Assembly: GCA_023382135.1 (NCBI GenBank)
Contig: JAMCQK010000082.1
Location: 1-10,392, forward strand
Direction: 5' to 3'
DNA from: Deinococcus sp.
GTDB lineage: Bacteria > Deinococcota > Deinococci > Deinococcales > Thermaceae
Length of the DNA stretch: 10,392 nucleotides
The first letter of the stretch is position 1. The number at the start of each line of letters is the position of its first letter. Shown piece after piece: positions 1 through 6,932 of this stretch. The notes below the pieces were generated by a model. It had not been told where the DNA came from. It made no database searches and worked only from the letters and a program-made list of their open reading frames with translations. The position numbers and the translations under genes were made by a program.

Positions 1-204
1 ATGATTCTCGGCGCTGGGGTGGAGCTAGTTATGAGATCTTTGGCGACTATAGCCCTCACCCCAACCTTCGCCCGAGTGGAGAGGGCAGGAGGAACACTCA
101 AAGGAATTTCTCCCCTCACGCCAACCCAAGAGCGCAGTAGCCTTCAACTGAGCTTAAAGGCGGGGGAGAGCATGGGCGAGGTGGAGCATGGGTGTAAACG
201 TTAA
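1..204 (+). other. Open reading frame from the left edge, starting with a copied nuoG segment
   Basis: This frame is open from base 1 and stops at TAA 202-204, 17 bases inside nuoG and in a different frame from it. Its first seven codons encode MILGAGV. The first 20 bases are identical, in the same reading frame, to nuoG bases 1715-1734 (NuoG residues 510-516). After base 20 the peptide resembles no protein I recognise and runs through repeat-like DNA. It may be the tail of a truncated second nuoG copy lying upstream, or simply non-coding DNA after a short duplicated or misassembled stretch. An independent gene starting at base 1 is unlikely, because no ribosome binding site is visible and the similarity stops abruptly. 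Low confidence that it is expressed. Confidence 0.25.
51..170. repeat. Two imperfect CCCTCAC-type repeat motifs with hairpin potential
   Basis: The motif CCCTCACCCCAACC at 53-66 recurs at 113-126 with 13 of 14 bases matching. Bases 53-60 can pair with 78-85 (one mismatch), and 109-116 with 162-169 across a long loop. CCCTCACCCCAACC next to GGAGAGGG resembles a class of short interspersed intergenic repeats found in many bacteria; that resemblance is from memory. There is no T-tract, so this is not a convincing intrinsic terminator. It fills most of the space before nuoG where the end of nuoF would be expected. Function unknown. Confidence 0.35.
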
Positions 205-2566
205 AGTGAATGGCCGCCTCGTAGACGTGCCGGCGGGAACCAGCGCGATGGACGCCATCTTTCACGCCGGGTTCGATGTGCCGCTTTTCTGCGCTGAGAA
301 GCATTTGTCTCCGGTGGGTGCTTGCCGGATGTGTCTGGTCAAGGCTGGTTCGCCGCGCAAAGGGCCGGATGGCAACTGGATTTTGGACGAGAAGGGCCAA
401 CCCAAAATTTTCTGGATGCCGAAGCCGGTAGCCTCGTGCGTTACTGCGGTATCGGAAGGTATGGCTATTGACACCCTTTCGGATGAGGTGAAACACGCGC
501 AGTCCGGCATGGTGGAGCTAACACTCTTCAACCACCCGCTTGACTGCCCGACCTGTGACAAAGGCGGGGCCTGCGAGTTACAAGACCGCACGGTCGAGTA
601 CGGTTTGGTTGATAAGTTCTATCAGCCTAACCCAATGGAACTGCCGATGTACACCCGCTCCGAGTTCACCAGGCGCCACGTGGACAAGCATCATCCGCTT
701 TCCGAGTTTATTGTCCTGGACCGCGAGCGCTGCATCCACTGCAAGCGCTGTGTGCGCTACTTTGAAGAAGTTCCCGGCGACGAAGTTCTCGACTTCATCG
801 AACGCGGAGTTCACACCTTCATTAACTCCGAAGAGGAAGGGCTGCCCTCGAACTTTAGCGGGAATATTGTTGATATATGCCCGGTGGGTGCGCTGCTAGA
901 CCGGACCGCGCGTTTCCGCGCCCGCAACTGGGAGTATGGAGAGACCCATACCACCTCGATGGAAGACGCCACGGGCTCGGCCATTATGGCCGACACGCGC
1001 TCTGGAAAGTTGGAGCGCATTCGCGCGGCGGAACGGCGTGAAGTAAACGAAGTTTGGATTAGTGATGCCGCGCGTTTTGGGCACCAGTGGGTGAACGAGA
1101 ACCGGATCGCCAGACCGCTAGTCCGCAAGGATGGAAAACTGGTCGAGGTTGGCTGGGAAGAAGCCGCCCAGGTTATCAAGCGCGGCCTCGAGGGTGTTTC
1201 GAAGACCGAGATTGGTGTTTACCTGAACGGTGACGCCACCCTGGAAGAGGGGTTGGCTGCTTGTGAGTTGGCCAAAGCGCTGGGAACACCTCACCATGAT
1301 TTTGCTGGAAGAACCGATTATCCCGCGAGCGCTTTCTCGCCGTCCACCTTTGATGAACTTCTGGATGCGGAGTTTGCTCTGGTGTTGGGAGAGCCGAGCG
1401 AAGAAGCCCCGGTGGTTCATCTTCGCTTGTCCGAGTTGGTGCGCAACTTGAAGCCCGCAGCCAAGATGAACCACGGCACGCCTTTTGCCGACCTGAACAT
1501 CAAAGAGCGCATGGAACGCGACGGGAAGAAACTGGCGGTGTTCAGCTCGTATCCAGCCAGCATCGCCAGGTGGGCGGGGGCATCGGGAACGCACGCGCCG
1601 GGACAGGAGGCGGCCTTAATCTCGGCTCTCTTGGGCCAGGGCGAAGCGCCTGCCGGTCTTGCTGCGGCTGCTGCCTGGACCAAAAAGCGGCTGGAGGAAA
1701 GCAAGAAAGTGGTGATGATTCTCGGCGCTGGGGTCCTCAACAATTTTGATGCCGCGCAGAAAGCCAAAGCCTTAGGCGAAAAATTAAATGCCAAAGTAAT
1801 GGCCATGACACCCGCGGCGAACGCGAGAGGTCTGGAGGCTCTTGGCCTGACTCCTGCAAAAGGAGGGCGGGCTTGGAATGAAGTGGCGTCAAAAGCTGCG
1901 TTCTATGGCTACCTGCCGACGGAGGAGCAGCTCAAGGGCCTCGCTTTCCGTGTGCTGCACCTAACGCACCTCTCACCAGCGGTTGTGAAATACGCCGACG
2001 TGGTACTTCCGGCGGTCACTAGCTTCGAAAAGCGGGGGACCATGGTGAACTTGGAAGGGAGGGTTTTAGGCCTCGAGGCCTGCCCCTTGGACAGCGGCCA
2101 AGCCGACGGGGCGGTAGCAGCGCTTGCGGTTTTTGCCGAGGCGGCGGGTGTGAAATCCCCCATCCGCCTGGTACGTCAAGCTGCTAGCGCGCTAGCAGAC
2201 AGGCTCAAAGTCCCTTCTCCCGGGGAATTGTGGGCCACGGAGTCCCCCTCGCCAACCCCCGTTACTTCGCAGAGGATGCACGGCGGGGTGTACCTGCGCC
2301 CTACCATGTGGAAAGCTCACCAACTCACCGGTGCCGTGGCCAGGGTTTTTCAAATGACCCTTGAGGCTCACCCGGAAACCGCGCGCAGTGAGGGACTAAT
2401 CCACGGAGCGATGGTTGAGGTCGAGACCCCGGTGGGCGTTCAAAAGGCCACCGTGAAACTTTCTGACAAGCTGCCCAAAGGCGCGCTCTTTTTGCCCGCG
2501 CTTGGTGTTTGGGCTGGACGCAGTGTGCCCGTGCGCCTGCTGATGCCGGCGGGAGGTGGCGCATGA
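188..2566 (+). CDS. nuoG: NADH-quinone oxidoreductase subunit G (Nqo3-like), lacking N7 cluster ligands
   Basis: The largest peripheral-arm subunit of complex I, 792 aa (about 783 in Thermus); it relays electrons from NuoE/F to NuoI. The N-terminal ferredoxin-like domain has N1b ligands Cys35, 46, 49 and 84. The next domain has N5 ligands His116, Cys120, 123 and 129. N4 ligands are Cys182, 185, 188 and 231. These match the Thermus positions with an offset of one. From about residue 245 it has a molybdopterin-oxidoreductase-like fold without cofactor, as in the family. The four N7 cysteines are absent: Ser257, Asp260, Ser264 and Ser292 occupy their places. The ATG at 188 is supported by GAGGTGG at 178-184 and by alignment with the Thermus N terminus. 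The stop overlaps nuoH by ATGA. The family assignment is secure. Loss of N7 is read directly from the translation; its effect on electron transfer is not known. Confidence 0.97.
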   Translation: MGVNVKVNGRLVDVPAGTSAMDAIFHAGFDVPLFCAEKHLSPVGACRMCLVKAGSPRKGPDGNWILDEKGQPKIFWMPKPVASCVTAVSEGMAIDTLSDEVKHAQSGMVELTLFNHPLDCPTCDKGGACELQDRTVEYGLVDKFYQPNPMELPMYTRSEFTRRHVDKHHPLSEFIVLDRERCIHCKRCVRYFEEVPGDEVLDFIERGVHTFINSEEEGLPSNFSGNIVDICPVGALLDRTARFRARNWEYGETHTTSMEDATGSAIMADTRSGKLERIRAAERREVNEVWISDAARFGHQWVNENRIARPLVRKDGKLVEVGWEEAAQVIKRGLEGVSKTEIGVYLNGDATLEEGLAACELAKALGTPHHDFAGRTDYPASAFSPSTFDELLDAEFALVLGEPSEEAPVVHLRLSELVRNLKPAAKMNHGTPFADLNIKERMERDGKKLAVFSSYPASIARWAGASGTHAPGQEAALISALLGQGEAPAGLAAAAAWTKKRLEESKKVVMILGAGVLNNFDAAQKAKALGEKLNAKVMAMTPAANARGLEALGLTPAKGGRAWNEVASKAAFYGYLPTEEQLKGLAFRVLHLTHLSPAVVKYADVVLPAVTSFEKRGTMVNLEGRVLGLEACPLDSGQADGAVAALAVFAEAAGVKSPIRLVRQAASALADRLKVPSPGELWATESPSPTPVTSQRMHGGVYLRPTMWKAHQLTGAVARVFQMTLEAHPETARSEGLIHGAMVEVETPVGVQKATVKLSDKLPKGALFLPALGVWAGRSVPVRLLMPAGGGA

Positions 2567-3657
2567 CCGACTCCTTGCTGGCGGCCGGCGTAAAAGCATT
2601 TCTGGTGGTGTTTGGTTTGCTCACAGCATTTGCTTATATGACGCTCGTCGAGCGCCGCCTGCTGGCGCGCTTCCAGGTGCGCCTGGGCCCCAACCGCGTA
2701 GGGCCGCTGGGATTATTCCAGCCGTTGGCCGATGCCATTAAAAGCATCTTTAAGGAAGACCTGGTGGTTTCCAAAGCGGACCGTCTGGTTTTCCTGCTTG
2801 CGCCCATCATCTCCATCACGTTTGCGCTGGTGGGCTTCGGCCTGATTCCCTTTGGTCCCAAGCACGCTTTCTTCGGCTGGGACCCTTGGGTTATCAACCT
2901 GGATGTGGGCATCCTCTACTTGTTTGCGGTCTCGGAGATGGCGGTCTACGGAATTTTCTTGGCTGGTTGGGCTTCGAACTCCAAGTACAGCCTGCTCGGT
3001 TCGCTTCGTTCTTCCGCCGCACTCATCAGCTACGAACTTTCATTGGGCATGAGCTTGCTGGCGCCGGCGCTTCTGGTGGGTTCCTTGAACCTGCAAGACA
3101 TTGTTGCCTGGCAGGAGAACAATGGCTGGTTAATCCTTCCGCTATTCCCAGCGTTTGCACTCTTCTTTATCTCTTCCATGGCCGAAGCCGCAAGAACCCC
3201 TTTTGACCTGCCCGAAGCCGAGCAAGAGCTGGTGGGTGGGTACAACACCGAGTACTCCTCGATCAAATGGGCGCTGTTCCAGATGGCTGAGTACGTGCAC
3301 CTGATTACCGCCAGCGCGCTGATCCCCACCATTTTTTTGGGCGGTTGGCGGATGCCCGGCTTTTTGCCGGACATACCGTTCCTTTGGATGTTCCTCAAGA
3401 TGGCGCTCTTTTTGTTCGTGTTCATCTGGATACGCGCGACCTGGTTTCGGCTGCGCTACGACCAGCTGATGCGCTTTGGTTGGGGAAGGCTGCTTCCCGC
3501 CGCTTTGATCTGGTTCTTGCTCAGCGCGTTGGTGGTGGCGGCGGGCGCCAGCATTAGCGTGTTGAACTGGTTCTCTCTGGCATCAGTTCTTGTTTTGTTG
3601 GCGGTGCTGCTCTCAGGGCCGGCACGCCAGAAAACCGCCAAAGGGGGTGCCGCTTGA
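2563..3657 (+). CDS. nuoH: NADH-quinone oxidoreductase subunit H (Nqo8-like)
   Basis: Membrane subunit of 364 aa (about 365 in Thermus) that joins the peripheral arm to the membrane arm, forms much of the quinone chamber and starts the first proton path (E-channel). Visible family marks are the N-terminal ERRLLARFQVR segment (30-40) followed by GPNRVGP, the KSIFKED loop (60-66), Glu125, Glu158, the AEAARTPFDLPEAEQELVGG loop (207-226) rich in acidic residues, and Glu243. Several hydrophobic stretches fit a polytopic protein of eight or nine helices. The start at 2563 overlaps the nuoG stop (ATGA) and has GGGAGGTGG at 2551-2559. A longer in-frame start at 2509 exists but would lie far inside nuoG and adds residues absent from the family. 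No defect is visible. In this lineage the electron acceptor is expected to be menaquinone, from general knowledge of Thermaceae. Confidence 0.97.
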   Translation: MTDSLLAAGVKAFLVVFGLLTAFAYMTLVERRLLARFQVRLGPNRVGPLGLFQPLADAIKSIFKEDLVVSKADRLVFLLAPIISITFALVGFGLIPFGPKHAFFGWDPWVINLDVGILYLFAVSEMAVYGIFLAGWASNSKYSLLGSLRSSAALISYELSLGMSLLAPALLVGSLNLQDIVAWQENNGWLILPLFPAFALFFISSMAEAARTPFDLPEAEQELVGGYNTEYSSIKWALFQMAEYVHLITASALIPTIFLGGWRMPGFLPDIPFLWMFLKMALFLFVFIWIRATWFRLRYDQLMRFGWGRLLPAALIWFLLSALVVAAGASISVLNWFSLASVLVLLAVLLSGPARQKTAKGGAA

Positions 3658-4265
3658 GCATTGCCGCGTTAGCTCAGAGTCTGGGCATTACTTTGAAAGC
3701 GCTTTTTACCAGGCCGGTGACCATCCCCTATCCGGATGCCCCGGTGGCTCTCAAGCCCAGGTTTCATGGGCGGCATGTTCTTACCCGGCATCCGGGCGGC
3801 CTCGAGAAGTGCATTGGCTGCAGCCTGTGCGCTGCGGCCTGCCCGGCCTACGCCATCTATGTAGAAGCCGCCGAGAACGACCCGGCCAACCCTACCTCGG
3901 CAGGGGAGCGCTATGCCAAGGTCTACGAGATCAACATGCTCCGCTGCATCTTCTGTGGTCTGTGCGAGGAAGCCTGCCCCACCGGCGCGGTGGTGATGGG
4001 CTACGAGTTCGAGATGGCCGACTACCGCTACTCGGACTTTGTGTACGGCAAGGAAGACCTGCTGGTGGAAGTCCAGGGCACCAAGCCGCAGCGCCGTGAA
4101 TCTACTTACACCGGCCGCGAAGTAAAGCCGGGTTATGCGGTGCCTTACGCGCGCGTGGAGTTGGAAGGTGTGAATCCGCCTAAAGCCAGAGTTGAACGCG
4201 CTGCACCCAAGCCGTGGCGGGACAACCCTGTCGACGATGACCATCACGAAGGAGGACACTCGTGA
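3654..4265 (+). CDS. nuoI: NADH-quinone oxidoreductase subunit I, 2x[4Fe-4S] ferredoxin-type (Nqo9-like), TTG start
   Basis: Peripheral-arm subunit of 203 aa that carries clusters N6a and N6b and passes electrons to NuoB (N2). Two CxxCxxCxxxCP motifs are intact: Cys53/56/59/63 and Cys98/101/104/108, the same numbers as in Thermus. The start is TTG at 3654, overlapping the nuoH stop as TTGA. It is chosen because the resulting N terminus (MSIAALAQSLGITLK) aligns with Thermus Nqo9 and because AAGGGGGTG lies just upstream at 3641-3649. An amphipathic N-terminal helix would lie on the membrane next to NuoH. The C terminus is about 20 residues longer than the Thermus protein (about 182 aa). It ends in an Asp/His-rich tail: DDDHH at 194-198 and His202. 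The DNA for this tail also holds the strong ribosome binding site of nuoJ. Confidence 0.96.
   Translation: MSIAALAQSLGITLKALFTRPVTIPYPDAPVALKPRFHGRHVLTRHPGGLEKCIGCSLCAAACPAYAIYVEAAENDPANPTSAGERYAKVYEINMLRCIFCGLCEEACPTGAVVMGYEFEMADYRYSDFVYGKEDLLVEVQGTKPQRRESTYTGREVKPGYAVPYARVELEGVNPPKARVERAAPKPWRDNPVDDDHHEGGHS
4249..4255 (+). promoter_or_regulatory. Ribosome binding site of nuoJ
   Basis: AAGGAGG is a perfect Shine-Dalgarno match, six bases before the GTG at 4262, and is the strongest in the window. It fixes the GTG as the nuoJ start and lies inside the end of nuoI. Confidence 0.85.
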
Positions 4266-4813
4266 GCTTTTGGGAAGTAGTGTCTGCGGTGCTCTTGCTG
4301 GCTACCGCGCTTGGGGTGGTGCGGGCGCAGAACGCGGTGCATGCCGCACTTTCATTGATTGCCAACTTTTTGGTGGTTGCGGCGGTGTATGCAGGCCTCG
4401 AGGCCCGCTTTGTGGCTATGACTCAGGTGATCGTCTACGCCGGGGCGATTGTAGTGCTGTTTCTCTTCGTAATCATGTTGCTCTCCGCCGCCCGTAGCGA
4501 GGCCGGCCCGGACCCCTTGCCAGGGCTCCAGCCGCTGGCGCTTTTGGGCGGGGTTTCGCTGGCGGCAGTCCTGGTCTATGCCGTGAGCCGCTTTCAAGCC
4601 CCCGCAAACCCCGCTAGCCTTCAAGGCGGGCTGCCGCAGGCGCTTGGCCCTTTGCTTTACCAGCCCGAGCGCTGGATGTATGCGGTGCTGCTGGTGGGCT
4701 TTCTTCTACTAGTTGCAACGGTAGCCGCGATGCTGCTGGTGGAACCCGAGCGGATTGCACCCCCACTTTCCGGCAAGAGGCCTCAAGACCAACAGGAAGG
4801 AGCGCGCCCATGA
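4262..4813 (+). CDS. nuoJ: NADH-quinone oxidoreductase subunit J (Nqo10-like)
   Basis: Membrane subunit of 183 aa (about 176 in Thermus) with five predicted transmembrane helices. It lies between NuoH and NuoK and takes part in coupling quinone reduction to proton pumping. The most conserved part is transmembrane helix 3, QVIVYAGAIVVLFLF (55-69). It includes Tyr59 and Gly61, the region that forms a pi-bulge in known structures and is thought to move during turnover. The LQGGLPQALGPLLY segment (119-132) is shared with Thermus. The GTG start at 4262 overlaps the nuoI stop (GTGA) and is preceded by a perfect AAGGAGG. The C-terminal tail after residue 163 is polar and poorly conserved. The stop overlaps nuoK by ATGA. 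Confidence 0.96.
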   Translation: MSFWEVVSAVLLLATALGVVRAQNAVHAALSLIANFLVVAAVYAGLEARFVAMTQVIVYAGAIVVLFLFVIMLLSAARSEAGPDPLPGLQPLALLGGVSLAAVLVYAVSRFQAPANPASLQGGLPQALGPLLYQPERWMYAVLLVGFLLLVATVAAMLLVEPERIAPPLSGKRPQDQQEGARP

Positions 4814-5100
4814 CCTACCTTGTCGTGTCCGCGCTCCTGTTTGCCTTGGGCGCATATGGCGCCCTCACGCGCCGGACCGCCATCTTAGTTTTCTTGTCGG
4901 TGGAACTGATGCTGAACGCCGCCAATCTTTCGCTAATTACTTTTTCCAGGCTGCTCGGGGTGCTGGACGGCCAGGTGGTGGCCTTGTTCGTGATCGCCAT
5001 TGCCGCCGCCGAGGTGGCGGTGGGCCTTGGGCTGATCATTGCCATTTTCCGCCGCCGCGAGACTACCAGCGTGGATGAGTTACGGAGCCTGCGAGGATAA
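4810..5100 (+). CDS. nuoK: NADH-quinone oxidoreductase subunit K (Nqo11-like)
   Basis: Small membrane subunit of 96 aa (about 95 in Thermus) with three transmembrane helices, homologous to MrpC of Na+/H+ antiporters. It contributes to the fourth proton path and links NuoJ to NuoN. The two membrane-buried glutamates known to be needed for pumping are present: Glu32 in VELMLNAANL and Glu68 in IAAAEVAVGLGL. The start at 4810 overlaps the nuoJ stop (ATGA), with AAGGAG at 4797-4802 seven bases upstream. Its stop is followed by a 2-base gap before nuoL, the only junction in the operon without an overlap. Confidence 0.96.
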   Translation: MTYLVVSALLFALGAYGALTRRTAILVFLSVELMLNAANLSLITFSRLLGVLDGQVVALFVIAIAAAEVAVGLGLIIAIFRRRETTSVDELRSLRG

Positions 5101-5102
5101 CC

Positions 5103-6932
5103 ATGCCAGAGAGCATTCTGCTTCCCCTCACCATTACTTTGCCGGCGCTGGGCTTCGCTCTTTTGGGGCTTTTTGGCAAGCAGCTGAAAGAGCCTTTGCC
5201 TGGGGTCATTGCCTCGGGCCTGGTCCTGGGCAGCTTCCTCTTGGGTGTTCTGATGCTTTTGCAGGGTGGAGCGCGCTGGCAGGTTGAGAACTGGCTCCCC
5301 GGCATTCCCTTCAGCCTGCTCTTGGACAATTTGTCCGGCCTGATGGTGATGATCGTTGCCGGGGTGGGTTTCCTGATCCACGTCTACGCCATCGGTTACA
5401 TGCATAAAGATGCCGGGTACAGCCGCTTCTTCGCCTACTTCAACTTGTTTATCGCCATGATGCTCACGCTGGTGCTGGCCGACAGCTACCCGGTGATGTT
5501 TATTGGCTGGGAAGGGGTGGGTCTTGCCAGCTACTTGTTGATTGGCTTCTGGTACCACGACCGGGTCAACGCGGACTCAGCGCGCAAAGCCTTCATCGTG
5601 AACCGGATCGGCGACCTGGGGTTCTTGCTGGGGATGGCGGTTCTCTGGGCGGTCTTTGGCAGCTTGTCGGTCTCCGGGCTCAAGCAGCAGATTGAGGCCT
5701 CTCAAGCGCTTTCCAGCCTGCTACCGCTGGCGGGCCTGCTTCTGTTCCTGGGGGCCATTGGCAAGAGTGCCCAGGTCCCCCTGATGGTCTGGCTGCCGGA
5801 TGCCATGGCGGGGCCAACCCCGGTCTCGGCTTTGATCCATGCGGCCACCATGGTGACTGCTGGCGTCTACCTGTTGGCGCGGAGCGGATTCATTTACGTG
5901 AACACCCCGGATGTTTCACTCTTGATCGCGCTGGTAGGCCTGGCGACCGCCGTCTATGGCGCGCTCTCGGCTTTTGGCCAGTGGGATATCAAACGCATCG
6001 TGGCTTACTCCACAGTATCGCAGCTTGGCTATATGTTCCTGGCGGCGGGCGTGGGCGCCTACGGGGTGGCCATCTTTCACGTGCTTACGCACGCCTTTTT
6101 CAAGGCGCTTCTCTTTTTGTCTTCAGGCTCGGTGATTCACGCGCTCGGGGGAGAGCAGGACATCCGACGGATGGGCGGCATGAAAAAGCACCTCCCCCAG
6201 ACCCACATCCACGGTCTTGTTGGGGCGTTGGCGCTCGGCGGGCTGCCGCTCCTCTCCGGTTTCTGGTCTAAGGACGCCATACTTACGGCCTCGTTTGAAT
6301 ATGGCTTTCCACTGTATCTGGGCGCTTTGGCGGTGGCGTTGCTGACGGCGCTTTACTCGATGCGCTGGTATGTCTCGGTGTTTTTGGGCCAGTACCGTGG
6401 GCAGGCCCACCCGCACGAGTCTCCGCCGGTGATGCTGTGGCCCAACCACCTGCTTGCCCTGGGCGCGTTGCTGATAGGTTTTGTGGGGCTTCCCCAACCC
6501 TTCCCCAACCTTATTCAGCCGTTTTTGGCCAAAGCGACAGGACTTGAAGCCCCTCACCAACCAAACATGGGCCTGGAGTGGACCCTGATTGTTGTTTCGG
6601 CGGTAGTCGCCGCCGCCGGTCTTTACCTGGGGTGGCAGATCTTTCAACGCACAACCTTCCCCCGGTGGTTTATCCGCTTCCAACACGCCTCGCTAAGAAG
6701 CTTCTACGCCGATGAGCTGTATAACAGCTTGCTGGTTAACCCGCTAAAAAGCATGGCAAGCCTGCTGTTCGGTGCCGATGGCGGTCTGCTTGCTGGATAC
6801 CAGGGCGTGGCCCGGATGGTGGGAAGCCTGGGCGCTTCGTTGGCGCGGCTCGAGACCGGCTACTTGCGCCTGTATGTAGCGGGGCTGTTGTTGGCGGCGG
6901 CGCTGATGATTTTGCTGGGGGTGTTCCGGTGA
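5103..6932 (+). CDS. nuoL: NADH-quinone oxidoreductase subunit L, distal antiporter-like pump (Nqo12-like)
   Basis: Proton-pumping membrane subunit of 609 aa (about 606 in Thermus) at the far end of the membrane arm, related to MrpA/MrpD antiporters. About 14 core helices are followed by the long lateral helix and a final transmembrane helix. The charged proton path is complete: Glu137 in GWEGVGLASYLLIG, Lys221 in GAIGKSAQVPL, His246 in SALIHAATMVTAG, Lys297, His330 and Lys334 in the broken-helix region, and Lys390-Asp391 in SGFWSKDAI. The lateral helix is probably around residues 517-590, which include ADELYNSLLVNPL. The start at 5103 has GAGG at 5093-5096. The stop overlaps the GTG of nuoM. 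Nothing suggests the shorter MrpA/hydrogenase-type relatives, because the gene sits in a full nuo operon and has the lateral helix. Confidence 0.97.
   Translation: MPESILLPLTITLPALGFALLGLFGKQLKEPLPGVIASGLVLGSFLLGVLMLLQGGARWQVENWLPGIPFSLLLDNLSGLMVMIVAGVGFLIHVYAIGYMHKDAGYSRFFAYFNLFIAMMLTLVLADSYPVMFIGWEGVGLASYLLIGFWYHDRVNADSARKAFIVNRIGDLGFLLGMAVLWAVFGSLSVSGLKQQIEASQALSSLLPLAGLLLFLGAIGKSAQVPLMVWLPDAMAGPTPVSALIHAATMVTAGVYLLARSGFIYVNTPDVSLLIALVGLATAVYGALSAFGQWDIKRIVAYSTVSQLGYMFLAAGVGAYGVAIFHVLTHAFFKALLFLSSGSVIHALGGEQDIRRMGGMKKHLPQTHIHGLVGALALGGLPLLSGFWSKDAILTASFEYGFPLYLGALAVALLTALYSMRWYVSVFLGQYRGQAHPHESPPVMLWPNHLLALGALLIGFVGLPQPFPNLIQPFLAKATGLEAPHQPNMGLEWTLIVVSAVVAAAGLYLGWQIFQRTTFPRWFIRFQHASLRSFYADELYNSLLVNPLKSMASLLFGADGGLLAGYQGVARMVGSLGASLARLETGYLRLYVAGLLLAAALMILLGVFR

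Noticed and set aside
21..60. Possible promoter (TTTGGCG and TATAGC) before nuoG
   Set aside because: The elements are too close together and match the -35/-10 consensus poorly.
2509..2562. Upstream in-frame start for nuoH at 2509
   Set aside because: It lies inside nuoG and adds residues absent from the family; the ATG at 2563 has a good ribosome binding site and the usual ATGA overlap.
4815..5558. Long minus-strand frame of 247 codons across nuoK and nuoL
   Set aside because: It is the antisense of two conserved membrane genes; its Gln/His/Arg-rich translation is typical of a shadow frame.
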